A DNA stretch of 33,632 nucleotides, taken from positions 1 to 33,632 of the forward strand of contig CACXCB010000275.1 in NCBI GenBank assembly GCA_902766005.1, given 5' to 3'. The position numbers and the translations under genes were made by a program. The notes below the pieces were generated by a model that was given only the letters and a program-made list of their open reading frames with translations, had not been told where the DNA came from and made no database searches. Below, in pieces: positions 16,101-25,382 of this stretch (within the stretch, counting starts at the first letter, position 1; each line of letters opens with the position of its first letter). The DNA is from an uncultured Erysipelotrichaceae bacterium (lineage in GTDB: Bacteria; Bacillota_I; Bacilli_A; Erysipelotrichales; Erysipelotrichaceae).

Positions 16101-17040
16101 TTAATGCACGTCCGCCGGCACCGGTAATCGGCTTGGAACGACGGCCGTTATCGATCAGAGCATCTACAGCTTCCTGCAGCATTCTCTTTTCGTTCTGTAC
16201 GATAATAGCAGGTGTACCCAGTTCAAGCAGCTTCTTCAAACGGTTGTTTCTGGTAATGACTCTGCGGTAGAGATCATTCAGGTCGGATGTCGCAAAACGT
16301 CCGCCATCCAGCTGTAACATCGGTCTGAGATCCGGTGGAATAACCGGAAGGACTGTCATAACCATCCATTCAGGACGGTTTTCACTGTCTCTGAATGCAT
16401 CGACTGTTTCCAGACGCTTGATCAGTTTCTTGCGCTTGTCACCGGTAGCTTTTTCCAGTTCATCTGTAATTGCTTTATATTCTGCTTCAACATCTACCTG
16501 TTCAAGCAGTGTTTTGACTGCTTCCGCACCGGTTTGTGCAACAAAGCTTCCCGGTCCGTAAATTGCATTGTTCTCACGGTATTCTCTCTCAGAGAGGATC
16601 TGCTTGTATGCCAGCTTTGTATCACCCGGATCAGTAATAATCCAGGATACGAAGTAGACAACCTCCTCCAAGGATTTCGGAGGAACGTTGAGCAGCAGGC
16701 TCATACGGGAAGGAATTCCACGCAAATACCAGATATGTGCAACAGGTGCAGCCAGTTCAATATGACCCATACGTTCACGACGAACGCTGGACTTTGTAAT
16801 TTCAACACCGCATCGATCACATACAACACCCTGATAACGGATTTTCTTATACTTTCCGCAAGCACATTCCCAGTCCTTTGTAGGGCCGAAGATACGCTCG
16901 CAGAAAAGACCGTCTCTTTCAGGCTTCTGTGAACGATAGTTGATTGTCTCAGGCTTCTTGACTTCGCCATAAGACCATTGACGGATCTTATCGGGTGATG
17001 CCAAACCGACTTTAATCGCAGTAAAGTTATTAATATTCAT
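13198..17040 (-). CDS. rpoC: DNA-directed RNA polymerase subunit beta'
   Basis: Largest catalytic subunit of RNA polymerase. The N-terminal zinc-binding domain has Cys59, Cys61, Cys74 and Cys77 (CACGKY...CDRCG). NADFDGDQM at residues 447-455 carries the three Mg2+-binding Asp (449, 451, 453). The second zinc site ends with [11 protein letters not shown], and the trigger-loop/bridge region includes MRNFHTGG and [10 protein letters not shown]. It lacks large lineage-specific inserts in the trigger loop; at 1280 aa it is near Bacillota and Mollicutes size. The C-terminal tail is acidic and Pro-rich. AGGAGG 8 nt before ATG 17040 fixes the start, 17 bp after rpoB. It is the last gene of the operon and ends in a strong terminator. 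Confidence 0.99.
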   Translation of the reverse strand: MNINNFTAIKVGLASPDKIRQWSYGEVKKPETINYRSQKPERDGLFCERIFGPTKDWECACGKYKKIRYQGVVCDRCGVEITKSSVRRERMGHIELAAPVAHIWYLRGIPSRMSLLLNVPPKSLEEVVYFVSWIITDPGDTKLAYKQILSEREYRENNAIYGPGSFVAQTGAEAVKTLLEQVDVEAEYKAITDELEKATGDKRKKLIKRLETVDAFRDSENRPEWMVMTVLPVIPPDLRPMLQLDGGRFATSDLNDLYRRVITRNNRLKKLLELGTPAIIVQNEKRMLQEAVDALIDNGRRSKPITGAGGRALKSLSHSLKGKQGRFRQNLLGKRVDFSGRSVIAIGPTLKMWQCGLPKEMAIQLYKPFVINELVNRQIATNPKTAEKLISRQDSRVWDVVESVIADHPVFLNRAPTLHRLGIQAFFPKLVEGRAIRVHPLVCPAFNADFDGDQMAVHLPLGEMARAETEILMLGSNNILGPKDGKPIVTPGQDLVLGNFYLNMEETAEEFYHKADALEALGEPIEAQRWRRYGDNEGHVFKSVNEVLMAYQTGVVHLHNRIALPASALHKSCFTEKQNEKYLLTSVGKIIFNNVFPDDFPYLNEVDEETLKATPDRDFVPFGTDIKKEIQSRKVTSEFKKKDLGNLIAAVFDRYNINGTSDILDSLKDMGYLYSTVAGMTVALSDISVAPNKDVIVGEGRKKADELNALRDRGLLTAQEWERAFSSLWDKVKNEVGDTLMTSLPRMNPINMMAVSGARGNKNHFTQLAGMRGLMARPTQSKSRKEYQPSIIEVPIYSCFREGMSVSEFFISTHGVRKGLTDTALKTAESGYLTRRLVDVAQEVIINEEDCGTDKGYYVSDIVDKRNNSMIEKLYDRIVGRYAAQEITNPETGEVIVEPDTYITDELAKACIDAGVKEAYIRNVFTCECTNGICRKCYGRNMATGNLVEEGEAVGIMAAQAIGEPGTQLTMRNFHTGGVATQSGDITQGLPRVEELFEARTPKGVAVISKIDGEITDIHEIENHTGWIVTVSNENESIEHKCDLTQVVRQWMKVGTKVHAGEKITEGQIAPKELLEVAGVRAVQEYILKEVKKVYSTQSIDISDKHLEVMIKQMLKKIIIIEGNDTGLSAGQTLSLANMNAINESLIDEGKRPAKFGPILLGISKSAVETDSFLSAASFQETTRVLTDAAVKGKVDRLEGLKENVIIGKLIPAGTGRNFDRETSRRIIERASKLKQEREEKAHQLEEATATKLPEDVLSTTPVQPVAEPEIEPIEEITEA

Positions 17041-17057
17041 CTCAGCATCCTCCTGTT

Positions 17058-20000
17058 TTATTCAAAATCCGAATCTCCATCGTCGAAACCGACAAAGGAC
17101 GCTTCCGGAATTTCTTCCTCTAACTCATCATGAATGGACAGGTCATCCTGGTCTTCTGCATCGTTCACAATATTCTGACGGCTCATGTCAAAGCTTGTTT
17201 CTTCTTTCAGCTCTTCCTGTTCCATCTGTTTCAGATCCATTTCATTACCGTCGTCATCCATCATGCGGACATCAACAGCAAGTGCCTGCAACTCGTGAAC
17301 AAGAACACGGAAGGATTCAGGAATACCCGGATCAGGCAGATCCTTGCCCTTGACAATTGCTTCATATGTCTTTGTACGTCCCATGATATCATCGGACTTG
17401 ACAGTCAGAATTTCCTGTAATGTATGAGATGCACCGTATGCTTCAAGAGCCCAGACTTCCATTTCTCCGAATCTCTGTCCGCCGTTTTGTGCTTTACCGC
17501 CGAGTGGCTGCTGTGTAACAAGAGAGTAAGGTCCGGTAGCACGGGCATGCAGCTTGTCGTCAACCATGTGAGCAAGCTTGATCATATACATGACACCGAC
17601 AGCGATTCTTTCATCATAAGCTTCGCCTGTCATTCCGTCATACAGAACATACTTTCCATCCGGTGATGTTCCCGCTTCAGCCATGATATCTCTGAGGTCC
17701 TCATTGGATACACCGTCAAATACAGGTGTAGCGAATTTCACGCCGAGCTTCTTGGCAGCCATGCCGAGATGTACTTCGAGCACCTGACCGATATTCATAC
17801 GTGAAGGAACACCGAACGGGTTCAACATGATATCAATTGGTGTACCGTCTGCCATATACGGCATATCCTCTACAGGATTGATACGGGAGATGACACCCTT
17901 GTTTCCGTGACGGCCGGCCATCTTGTCACCTTCGGAGATTTTTCTCTTCTGGACAACATATACCTTAACAACTTCATTGACACCCGGTGCCAGTTCATGG
18001 TTGTCTTTGCGTTTGAAGACTCTGACACTGTGAACAATACCTGCACCACCATGCGGTACCTTCAGGGAATTGTCACGTACTTCTCTGGACTTTTCACCAA
18101 AGATTGCCAGTAACAGTTTTTCTTCAGGAGAGATCTCACTCTGTCCCTTCGGGGTAACCTTGCCTACAAGGATATCGCCTTCCTTGACTTCAGCTCCGAC
18201 CATGACGATGCCTCTTCCATCCAGGTTGCGGCATGCACTTTCGGCAACGTTCGGAATATCCCTGGTGATTTCTTCAGGTCCGAGTTTTGTCTCACGGCAT
18301 TCAATGTCATATTCCTCAATATGCACGGAAGTATAGAAATCTTCCGACTGCATCCTTTCGGACATGATAATCGCATCCTCATAGTTGTAACCATGCCATG
18401 TCATGAATGCGATTGTAACATTCTGGCCAAGAGCAAGTTCTCCTGCTTCCATAGCAGGTCCGTCAGCAAGAATGTCACCGCGTTCGATTCTCTCGCCATC
18501 CCAGACAATCGGTTTCTGGTTCAGGCAGGTAGAAGCGTTGGATCTTCTGAACTTGGTTAATTCATATGTATGCTCCTTGCCGCTGTCTTCCGTAACAACG
18601 ACTTTCTGTGCATCAACATATGTGACAACACCCGGAGCTGTAGCAACACATGCAGCACCGGAGTCATGTGCAATGACATGCTCCATGCCTGTGCCGACAT
18701 ATGGGCTGTGCGGATTGAGCAGCGGAACTGCCTGTCTCTGCATGTTTGCACCCATAAGCGCACGAGTACAGTCATCGTTTTCAAGGAAAGGTACACAGGC
18801 TGTAGCAACAGAGACAATCTGTCTCGGTGACACGTCGGCAAAGTCGATTGTATCACGTTCAGCCATGACTGTTTCACCGGCAATTCTGGCGACGATACGA
18901 TCACCGACAAGCTTGCCGTCCTTGATTTCGTTCGCCTGGGCAATGACGTGGTCATTTTCCACATCTGCCGGCATATAGACAACTTCATCTGTTACAACAC
19001 CGTCCACAACCCTGCGGTATGGTGTCTCGATAAAGCCGTATTCGTTGACTTTTGCATAAGTTGTCAGGTAGTTGATCAAACCGATATTCGGTCCTTCAGG
19101 AGTCTCAATCGGGCAGATTCTTCCATAGTGTGAGTTATGAATATCACGGACTTCGAAACCTGCACGTTCACGCGTAAGACCACCCGGACCAAGAGCAGAA
19201 ATACGTCTCTTATTGGAGAGCTCTGCTAACGGGTTCTGCTGATCCATGAACTGTGACAACTGGGAACTGGAGAAGAATTCCTTCATTGCTGCCGTCAAAG
19301 GACGGATATTTGTCAACTGCTTCGGTGTCAAAGCGGAACTGTCGGCAATGGACATTCTTTCCTTGACAACCCTTTCCATTCTGGACAAACCGATACGGAA
19401 CTGGTTCTGAATCAGTTCACCGACTGTACGAATACGTCTGTTGCCAAGCATATCGATATCATCCTGACTGCCGATACCATCCAGCATTGTCAGTTCATAG
19501 TTATATAATGCATACATATCACTCATGGTGATAGTGTGCTTGTCATTTAACGGATCGATACCGATGATCTTGACCGGGTTTCCATCCGCAGTCTTGATCC
19601 ATACCTGTTGTACACATGCACCGACCAGCCATACGCTGAGAGGATTCTTTGTCGCTTCAGCAACAAGCTCTTCCTTCTTATTTGTGCCGATCAGGGATAC
19701 AGCGTTATCGGGCATATATCTGTCACAATACAGCTCACCGTCTTCATCAAAGAGATCTCTTCCGTCTCTTGTGATTCTGCCAACTGTATAGAGTCTCGGT
19801 CCAAAGCCTAAAATGGCATTGATATTGTCATTGTTTGCTTTGACTTCTTTAGCGATAATACCGCTGTAAACGGTAACTTCTTTAAATTCTTTTGCGATCG
19901 CATCAATATCCTCAGGTGTCAGAACAGTACCCATTTCAAGCTGGGTAGCTTCTGTTTCACCATCTAAGTCTACTGCCAGGATTCTGCCTGTGAGGGCATT

Positions 20001-21215
20001 CTTCCAGGAAGTATCCATAACTGCCTTATTTGGATGGGAGAAGGAATGCGTGAACGGGAAAGCCGTGCATGCAATGCCTTTGTTGATCTCCGGAAGCAAG
20101 GCAATGCGTTCTTCCTTGCCGATGTGAACATCTTTCTTGAAGATAACTGAGCCATCTGCCCCGATCAGATCGTTTGCAAGAACATTTCCTTCCATACGAT
20201 CCATAATATTCAGCTTTTTGCGGACTTTGAAACGACCTGCCTTTGTCAGATCATATCTGCGATAGTCGAAGAACTTTGCATCCATCAGGTTGATTGCACC
20301 GTCGATGGTTGCAATTTCATCCGCTCTCTGATTCTCATATATGGTTAAAAGAGCATCATTGGTTGTCTTTGTCTTATCTGCAGCCAGGGTGTTCAGAACT
20401 TCTTCATAGTTTCCGAAAACAGATGTATACAACAGGTTGTAATCATTCTGGAAACCACGTTCTTCTTCCGGTACCACGACATCGTCATAGACATCAAAAT
20501 CCATCGCTTTGAGGAACTTCTTCATGTCTGTGGTATCGTATTCGTTATCTCCTCGCTGAAGGTTAAAAGACATACCGATTGCCTTAAACAGAACCGTGCT
20601 GAGAATTTTTCTTCTGCGGTCTACCGATACGTTCATGATTCTGCCGAGGGCAGCTTTCTTATCATCACTCATGAATTCCAGCCAAGTGCCTCTGCTGGGG
20701 ATTAGTTCGCAAGTATACGTATCGCGTCCTGTACGTTCTTCGGAAATAATATCAAAATAAGCACCTGGAGAACGTACAATCTGAGATACGATTACACGTT
20801 CCGCACCATTAATAATAAAGGTTCCTGTCGGAGTCATTAACGGAAAGTCGCCAAGGAAGACTTCTTCCCATTTGGTCATGACTTCCCCAGTATCAGGATC
20901 CATGATTTCCAACTCCATTTTCGCTTTTAAAGGAGCAGAATAGTTCACTTCCCTGTATTTGCACTCGCTCAGCGAATACTTCGGTTCGCCGAACTCATAG
21001 TCAAGGAATTTCAGACGAATATTTCCCGCATAGTTAGAAATTGGATAAATATCATCAAAAACCTCTCTGATACCATCTTTGAGAAACCATTCAAATGCGG
21101 CAGTCTGAATTTCTACCAGATCCGGCAGATTCAAGCTGCTGCTTACCTTTGAATAATCTCTACGTGTTGCTTTGTTGCCATAATGCACAACGTGGTACGT
21201 CTGCTTATTTTCCAT
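17058..21215 (-). CDS. rpoB: DNA-directed RNA polymerase subunit beta
   Basis: Catalytic subunit of RNA polymerase. It has the rifampicin region [18 protein letters not shown] followed by [19 protein letters not shown], the [13 protein letters not shown] loop, and the C-terminal [19 protein letters not shown] and [14 protein letters not shown] anchors. Length from ATG 21215 is 1385 aa, about 190 more than Bacillus; the extra residues lie upstream of the rifampicin region, between [10 protein letters not shown] and MLGNRRIRT. The residue equivalent to E. coli His526 is Asn668, associated with natural rifampicin insensitivity in Mollicutes. ATG 21215 has AAAGGA at proper spacing; ATG 21224 is too close to it. 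The C-terminal tail is very acidic. Confidence 0.98.
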   Translation of the reverse strand: MENKQTYHVVHYGNKATRRDYSKVSSSLNLPDLVEIQTAAFEWFLKDGIREVFDDIYPISNYAGNIRLKFLDYEFGEPKYSLSECKYREVNYSAPLKAKMELEIMDPDTGEVMTKWEEVFLGDFPLMTPTGTFIINGAERVIVSQIVRSPGAYFDIISEERTGRDTYTCELIPSRGTWLEFMSDDKKAALGRIMNVSVDRRRKILSTVLFKAIGMSFNLQRGDNEYDTTDMKKFLKAMDFDVYDDVVVPEEERGFQNDYNLLYTSVFGNYEEVLNTLAADKTKTTNDALLTIYENQRADEIATIDGAINLMDAKFFDYRRYDLTKAGRFKVRKKLNIMDRMEGNVLANDLIGADGSVIFKKDVHIGKEERIALLPEINKGIACTAFPFTHSFSHPNKAVMDTSWKNALTGRILAVDLDGETEATQLEMGTVLTPEDIDAIAKEFKEVTVYSGIIAKEVKANNDNINAILGFGPRLYTVGRITRDGRDLFDEDGELYCDRYMPDNAVSLIGTNKKEELVAEATKNPLSVWLVGACVQQVWIKTADGNPVKIIGIDPLNDKHTITMSDMYALYNYELTMLDGIGSQDDIDMLGNRRIRTVGELIQNQFRIGLSRMERVVKERMSIADSSALTPKQLTNIRPLTAAMKEFFSSSQLSQFMDQQNPLAELSNKRRISALGPGGLTRERAGFEVRDIHNSHYGRICPIETPEGPNIGLINYLTTYAKVNEYGFIETPYRRVVDGVVTDEVVYMPADVENDHVIAQANEIKDGKLVGDRIVARIAGETVMAERDTIDFADVSPRQIVSVATACVPFLENDDCTRALMGANMQRQAVPLLNPHSPYVGTGMEHVIAHDSGAACVATAPGVVTYVDAQKVVVTEDSGKEHTYELTKFRRSNASTCLNQKPIVWDGERIERGDILADGPAMEAGELALGQNVTIAFMTWHGYNYEDAIIMSERMQSEDFYTSVHIEEYDIECRETKLGPEEITRDIPNVAESACRNLDGRGIVMVGAEVKEGDILVGKVTPKGQSEISPEEKLLLAIFGEKSREVRDNSLKVPHGGAGIVHSVRVFKRKDNHELAPGVNEVVKVYVVQKRKISEGDKMAGRHGNKGVISRINPVEDMPYMADGTPIDIMLNPFGVPSRMNIGQVLEVHLGMAAKKLGVKFATPVFDGVSNEDLRDIMAEAGTSPDGKYVLYDGMTGEAYDERIAVGVMYMIKLAHMVDDKLHARATGPYSLVTQQPLGGKAQNGGQRFGEMEVWALEAYGASHTLQEILTVKSDDIMGRTKTYEAIVKGKDLPDPGIPESFRVLVHELQALAVDVRMMDDDGNEMDLKQMEQEELKEETSFDMSRQNIVNDAEDQDDLSIHDELEEEIPEASFVGFDDGDSDFE

Positions 21216-21274
21216 GTACGCCATCCTTTCGCCTGCATCGTAGAAACGCCAAAAAGGGCACAGTAACCCTATCC

Positions 21275-21916
21275 CTATTTGACTTTGATACAATTTACAA
21301 TAATACCATCAGTGTCACTTACTGTCAATTTAATACTTTTCAATATCCAATATCCTTTATCTTTTGCGATAACCTCGCAATTTCCAAACACTTCCTTCAG
21401 CTTTCTTAAAGCACTTTCAGCTCCCTGCTGCCGACGTATTACGGCAAGAAATGACCCTGTTTCATTAAGATGCGCATATGCATCTTCAAACATGGCATAA
21501 ATCACCTTTTTGCCGGCTCTGATCGGAGGATTGGTGACAATCCACTGAAAAGTATCTGAAATTTCCTGAAATCCGTCAGATATGAGAATATGGCAATCGG
21601 CACCATTCAGCAAACAGTTGTTCTGCGCCAATTCCACTGCCCTTGGATTGATGTCAGCCATGGTTACATCGCATGCGGGAAATATTGTCTTGCTGACAAT
21701 CCCGATCACGCCATAGCCACAGCCCATATCAAGCAGCCTGCCTGTCACATTTTCTTCTGACAACGCCTTCAGTAAGACTTGGGTGCCATAGTCAATCCCC
21801 TGCATCGAAAAGACACCATGATCTGTAGTAAATGTAAATGAACGCCCCGAAAACCGAAAGGAATGATCCTTTCGGTCTTCTTTCAGATTGCGGTTATCGG
21901 TAAAATAATGTGCCAT
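21275..21916 (-). CDS. ybxB: Class I SAM-dependent methyltransferase, RsmC/YbxB-like
   Basis: Probable 16S rRNA guanine-N2 methyltransferase-like protein. The SAM-binding motif is [13 protein letters not shown] and the catalytic motif IV is [10 protein letters not shown] (NPP), as in RsmC-type N-methyltransferases. At 213 aa it matches the single-domain Bacillota form; E. coli RsmC is a two-domain protein. Location between rplL and rpoB is the conserved place of ybxB in Bacillota. The start ATG 21916 has AAAGGA about 9 nt upstream; an ATG three codons earlier is too close to it. Target base not proven. It follows the rplL terminator by about 20 bp and so depends on read-through. Confidence 0.85.
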   Translation of the reverse strand: MAHYFTDNRNLKEDRKDHSFRFSGRSFTFTTDHGVFSMQGIDYGTQVLLKALSEENVTGRLLDMGCGYGVIGIVSKTIFPACDVTMADINPRAVELAQNNCLLNGADCHILISDGFQEISDTFQWIVTNPPIRAGKKVIYAMFEDAYAHLNETGSFLAVIRRQQGAESALRKLKEVFGNCEVIAKDKGYWILKSIKLTVSDTDGIIVNCIKVK

Positions 21917-21939
21917 TAACCACATCCTTTCTAGGGGTC

Positions 21940-21963
21940 AAAAAGCCGAAATGCTTCGGCTTT
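21940..21963 (-). terminator. Intra-operon terminator between rplL and ybxB
   Basis: A 9-bp stem (AAAGCCGAA/TTCGGCTTT, 21942-21950 with 21955-21963), a tetraloop and a T-run on the minus strand. There is no new promoter before ybxB, so it likely attenuates transcription, making ribosomal proteins in excess over RNA polymerase as known in other bacteria. Confidence 0.75.
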
Positions 21964-21990
21964 CCAAATTGCTTCTTATTGAACGTGCAA

Positions 21991-22362
21991 TTATTTGAAT
22001 TCAACTGTTGCACCAGCTTCAACGAGCTGCTTCTTGATGTTTTCAGCTTCATCAGCAGGAACATCTTTCTTGATTTCTGCAGGTGTGCTGTCAACGAGCT
22101 TCTTAGCATCAACAAGTCCGAGACCTGTGATAGCACGAACAGCTTTGATAACGGCAACCTTTGTATCACCGATAGCGCTCAGAACTACAGTAACGCTTGT
22201 TGGTCCCTGTGGCTCAGCTTCTTCAACAGGTGCAGCAACTGCAACTGGAGCAGCAGCTGTAACGCCGTATTTTTCTTCGATTGCTTTTACGAGATCATTG
22301 AGATCCAAAATTGTTGCTTCATCAAGATAAGCAAGAATATCTTCCTTTGTAATTGTAGCCAT
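21991..22362 (-). CDS. rplL: 50S ribosomal protein L7/L12
   Basis: Stalk protein that binds translation factors. The 123-aa chain has the N-terminal dimerisation helix ([30 protein letters not shown]), an Ala/Pro/Glu-rich flexible hinge (residues about 36-52) and the globular C-terminal domain with [28 protein letters not shown] and [16 protein letters not shown] precedes the ATG. It follows rplJ by about 20 bp; L12 dimers assemble on L10. Read-through past the terminator at 21940 feeds ybxB-rpoBC. Confidence 0.98.
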   Translation of the reverse strand: MATITKEDILAYLDEATILDLNDLVKAIEEKYGVTAAAPVAVAAPVEEAEPQGPTSVTVVLSAIGDTKVAVIKAVRAITGLGLVDAKKLVDSTPAEIKKDVPADEAENIKKQLVEAGATVEFK

Positions 22363-22383
22363 GGATAATTTTCCTCCTCTTTC

Positions 22384-22923
22384 TTAGGCTGCTGCCTCTG
22401 GTGCAGCTTCTTCTTGTGCTGCTTCTCCGCTTGCTCCGCCCTTGCTGTCTGCAACAGCCTGGATAACACGTGCAAATGAAGAAACAGGTGCGTTCAGTAC
22501 AGATAACAACATGCTCAACATGCCTTCTCTGTTTGGCAATGCGGCGAGTTCGTTTACTGTATTTTCATCAACAACTTTTCCTTCAACGATACCGCCTTTC
22601 AGGATCAGAGCCTTGTGCTTCTTTGCGAACTTGGACATGACTCTGGCAGCTGCAGTTTCGTCTCCACCAAATGCGAGTGCGTTTGGACCTGTCAGATATT
22701 TTGCCAGATCACCGAAACCTGCATTCTCTGCGGCTCTTGTAGCAAGCGTGTTCTTGTAAACTTTCATTTCCACGCCTTCTTCACGCAGACTTCTACGCAG
22801 TTCAGTAACTTCGGCAACTGTCAGGCCTCTATACTCAACAACAACGGTGGATCCGGAATTCGCATACTTTTCCTGAATCTCAGTGACAACGTTCTTTTTT
22901 GACTCTAGTACGTTCTGGTTCAT
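22384..22923 (-). CDS. rplJ: 50S ribosomal protein L10
   Basis: Base of the ribosomal stalk, binding 23S rRNA and L7/L12 dimers. The 179-aa protein has the L10 features VVVEYRGLTVAEVTELRR, MKVYKNTLATRAAENAG, YLTGPNALAFG and the C-terminal helix SVLNAPVSSFARVIQAVAD, followed by an Ala/Glu-rich tail. The Shine-Dalgarno AAGGTGAAGG is immediately upstream. The 150-nt leader carries an L10-leader-like structure and an attenuator, so L10(L12)4 probably represses its own operon. rplK-rplA are not upstream; the operon starts here from its own promoter. Confidence 0.98.
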   Translation of the reverse strand: MNQNVLESKKNVVTEIQEKYANSGSTVVVEYRGLTVAEVTELRRSLREEGVEMKVYKNTLATRAAENAGFGDLAKYLTGPNALAFGGDETAAARVMSKFAKKHKALILKGGIVEGKVVDENTVNELAALPNREGMLSMLLSVLNAPVSSFARVIQAVADSKGGASGEAAQEEAAPEAAA

Positions 22924-22967
22924 TCCTTCACCTTCCTATTCTTCTGATTATCGCATACGCATATATA

Positions 22968-22994
22968 GAAAACCCTCGCACCATAATACGAGGG
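22968..22994 (-). terminator. Attenuator in the rplJ leader
   Basis: CCCTCG (22973-22978) pairs with CGAGGG (22989-22994), extended by neighbouring pairs, followed by TTTTC on the minus strand. It lies between the L10-leader structure and the rplJ Shine-Dalgarno, the usual position of the regulated terminator. Confidence 0.6.
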
Positions 22995-23077
22995 CAAAAA
23001 AAACATCTTAAACGTTTTTTCTCTACCTCGGTAACAAATTAAGCGGTTCGCAGTTACTGTCTATGGTATTCGATAAC
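22995..23077 (-). ncRNA. Ribosomal L10 leader (autoregulatory)
   Basis: The minus-strand leader has the sequence features of the Bacillota L10 leader: AUAGACAGUAAC, an internal GCG/CGC element followed by CUUAAU, and UGUUACCGAGGUA. UACC pairs with GGUA to close the domain, and GUAAC pairs with GUUAC. An A-rich stretch, U-run and hairpin terminator follow. It should bind the L10-L12 complex. Confidence 0.75.
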
Positions 23078-23083
23078 ACGAAT

Positions 23084-23111
23084 ATATTACCAAAAATTTT
23101 TTCCATGTCAA
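23084..23111 (-). promoter_or_regulatory. rplJ operon promoter
   Basis: Consensus TTGACA (23106-23111), a 16-bp spacer and an extended -10 TGGTAATAT (hexamer 23084-23089) on the minus strand. It is divergent from the VTT gene, whose -10 is at 23145-23150. Confidence 0.75.
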
Positions 23112-23144
23112 GGTTTTTTTATTCTCTTTCCTTATAAATCCTTT

Positions 23145-23150
23145 TATAAT
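23145..23150 (+). promoter_or_regulatory. -10 element abutting the VTT-protein start
   Basis: Perfect TATAAT, 7 nt before ATG 23158. No Shine-Dalgarno precedes the ATG. The -35 region is poor. Confidence 0.5.
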
Positions 23151-23157
23151 ATTGCTC

Positions 23158-23868
23158 ATGAAACTTACAGGGAAAAAAATTTGGCTGTTTCTTAGAATAT
23201 TAATGGTACTGATTCTTCTTGGCATATCTGTATATTTTATCCAGAAGCATTTGCATACCATTCTTTCATTACTGCGAAGCAAGAATGTCAATGCCCTGGA
23301 AGATTATATCCGGGCAAAAGGAAGAAACGGAAAAGCAGTATTGGTTTTTCTGCAGATTTTGGAAACCGTGTCCATCATTTTACCATCCATGCCTGTTTAT
23401 GTTACGGCAGGTGTATTATTCGGCGGTATTAACGGTTTTCTGTTATGCTTTATTACCAACTGCATATTAAATCTTTGTATCTTTTTTGCCGCTCAAAAGA
23501 TGGATAAAAAAACAAAGGAAATTTTTGCATTACCGGATCATGCACACCTCCAACAAAAAATAGCAAACTCTTCTCATCCGCAGAATATTGTCATTTTCAT
23601 GTGCCTGATGCCGATTGTACCTAACGGCATGATCCCTTACATCTGTGCCAATGGGAAAATGGGATGGACGGACTTTTTAAAAGGACTGGCTTTAGGATCT
23701 GCTCCGGCCATCTTCTTATATGCATTGTTCGGAGATGCGATATTGACATTTGACAGGCAATATCTTCCTTATTTGGCAGGAATTGCTGTTATCATACTCA
23801 TTGTTTTTCTTCTTTTCAGAAGGCAGATCGCTTCATTTCTGGAAGATAAACTGAATCAGAAAGGATAA
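23158..23868 (+). CDS. VTT-domain (TVP38/TMEM64, DedA-like) membrane protein
   Basis: Integral membrane protein of the VTT/DedA superfamily, whose members act as lipid scramblases or flippases, including undecaprenyl-phosphate flippases. A signal-anchor-like helix (IWLFLRILMVLILLGISVYF) is followed by PSMPVYVTAGVLFGG, the re-entrant loop signature, and a second loop MPIVPNGMIPYICANGKM. The Arg usually preceding the Pro in this second loop is absent (CLMP). Further helices run to a basic C-terminus; 236 aa fits the family. It is followed after 2 nt by the exporter/kinase fusion, so the two are one operon. TATAAT ends 7 nt before the ATG, so the message is probably leaderless. Confidence 0.82.
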   Translation: MKLTGKKIWLFLRILMVLILLGISVYFIQKHLHTILSLLRSKNVNALEDYIRAKGRNGKAVLVFLQILETVSIILPSMPVYVTAGVLFGGINGFLLCFITNCILNLCIFFAAQKMDKKTKEIFALPDHAHLQQKIANSSHPQNIVIFMCLMPIVPNGMIPYICANGKMGWTDFLKGLALGSAPAIFLYALFGDAILTFDRQYLPYLAGIAVIILIVFLLFRRQIASFLEDKLNQKG

Positions 23869-23870
23869 GT

Positions 23871-25382
23871 ATGGAATATTTCTGGTATATTATCGCTTCA
23901 ATCGGTGCCGGAATAAGTACCGGGCTTGCGGGCCTTTCAGCAGCCACAGTCATGGTTCCCATACTCATTGTACTGTGCCCTTCTTTTGCCACTGAAACAG
24001 GTCCTTACCAGGCTACGGCAATTGCTCTTGCTTCGGATATACTCGGATCAGCTGTTACCACCCTGACATATATACGGCATAAGAATATCAACATGAAAAA
24101 AGGATGGCTCATGATGGCATGCATCATTATCATGTGTTCTGCAGGCAGCTATGCTGCTTGGAGAGCGGGAGATGTCGTATTGGGAAATTTCTCTTTGTTT
24201 CTGACATTCTGTATCGGCATCCGCTTTCTCGTCAAACCGGATGCGGGCGAGAAAAACACTGCCATCCATTCCGGAAATCTAAACTGGAAGGAAATTCTGA
24301 TTTCTTTATTTTTCGGGCTCACCATCGGGTTTGGAACAGGTTTTGTCGGCACAGGCGGCGGCATGATGATGCTGGTGGTATTTACGCTGTTTCTCGGTAT
24401 GGATCACAAAACGGCTGTAGGCACAAGCACACTGATCATGACTTTTACCGCTCTGATTGCATCTGTCAGTCATATTCTGATTCATCCTGCAATCATTCTG
24501 GAAAGATGGGATGTATTGCTGATCTGCATGATTACTGCAACGGTAAGCTCTTTATACTCAGCACGCTTTGCCAATCGCGTTTCTAATAAAACCGTCGGAA
24601 TTGCCACCGGAATTGTATTAACCATTCTTGGCGCATCCATGCTCTTTCTGCACTATCATGAATGGATTATGCAAAACCCATATGCTGCAGACATACTGCA
24701 TGGCATGAAAGTCTATCTGATCTTCGTCATCACATTTGCATCCGCCCTGATTCTCATTTTCTTTCTTCTGCCGGTACCGAAAGCTCTCTTTCGTAAAATG
24801 CTGCACACCATCGCTTTCACTTCTTCGGTTGTCATCATTTACAACACGCAATACTGGATCTCTGCCGTAATCATCCTTGTCGCATTTGCCCTGGTTGTTT
24901 ACCCCATCCTCAAAGCAGCCGAAAGCTGGAATTACTACAGCTCCCTGTTTGTCGAAAAAGCACCGGGTGAAATCCGCAAAAGCCTGCTCCTTCTGTTTCT
25001 GAGCCAGGCCTTTATCGTCTTTTTCGCATGGGGTATCTGCAACAAGCCCTGGATTGCGGTTACCGCCACTTTGACATGGGGCATTTCCGATGCTGCCGCA
25101 GCACTGGTCGGGAAAAAGTTCGGGAAAACGGTTATTCCATGGAGAGTCTCCGACGGAAAGAAAACATGGGCAGGAACCAATGCAGACGTATTTGCTTCCT
25201 TTCTGACTTCGTTTGCCTGCCTTTATCTGTTATCCTCATTGTCACTGTTTGGTATTTTTGTGTATTCCCTTCTGCTAGCCATTGTTTCCGCCATTGTAGA
25301 AATGGCATCAAAAAAAGGCATGGATACAATCACCGTGCCTCTTTCACTGACTTTGTTGCTGTATGTTCTTTCGCTACTTTAG
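23871..25382 (+). CDS. Fusion: TauE/SafE exporter plus dolichol/phytol kinase-like domain
   Basis: A 503-aa polytopic protein made of two families. Residues 1 to about 265 are a TauE/SafE (TSUP) permease: IGAGISTGLAGLSAATVMVP and the repeat GFGTGFVGTGGGMMMLVVF plus GTSTLIMTFTALIAS. Residues about 280-503 match the CTP-dependent polyprenol/phytol kinase (SEC59/VTE5) family: RKMLH (308-312), WGISDAAAALVGKKFGK (403-419), KKTWAGTNADV (430-440), Glu477 and GMDTITVP (483-490), the KKxWxG and ExxxxxGxDxxxxP signatures. The frame is continuous. AGAAAGGA precedes the ATG. It would both move a small anion or lipid precursor and phosphorylate or cytidylylate a lipid alcohol. Each domain is recognisable; the joint function is inferred. 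Confidence 0.8.
   Translation: MEYFWYIIASIGAGISTGLAGLSAATVMVPILIVLCPSFATETGPYQATAIALASDILGSAVTTLTYIRHKNINMKKGWLMMACIIIMCSAGSYAAWRAGDVVLGNFSLFLTFCIGIRFLVKPDAGEKNTAIHSGNLNWKEILISLFFGLTIGFGTGFVGTGGGMMMLVVFTLFLGMDHKTAVGTSTLIMTFTALIASVSHILIHPAIILERWDVLLICMITATVSSLYSARFANRVSNKTVGIATGIVLTILGASMLFLHYHEWIMQNPYAADILHGMKVYLIFVITFASALILIFFLLPVPKALFRKMLHTIAFTSSVVIIYNTQYWISAVIILVAFALVVYPILKAAESWNYYSSLFVEKAPGEIRKSLLLLFLSQAFIVFFAWGICNKPWIAVTATLTWGISDAAAALVGKKFGKTVIPWRVSDGKKTWAGTNADVFASFLTSFACLYLLSSLSLFGIFVYSLLLAIVSAIVEMASKKGMDTITVPLSLTLLLYVLSLL

Noticed and set aside
13312..21190. Long open frames on the plus strand opposite rpoC and rpoB (for example 13723-14553, 15148-16026 and 18403-18978)
   Set aside because: They are antisense shadows of highly conserved genes, with no ribosome binding sites and Cys/Ser-rich random-looking products.
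21238..21262. Possible terminator between ybxB and rpoB (AGGG/CCCT plus T-run)
   Set aside because: The stem is only 4-5 bp, and stopping here would silence rpoB, for which no separate promoter is seen.
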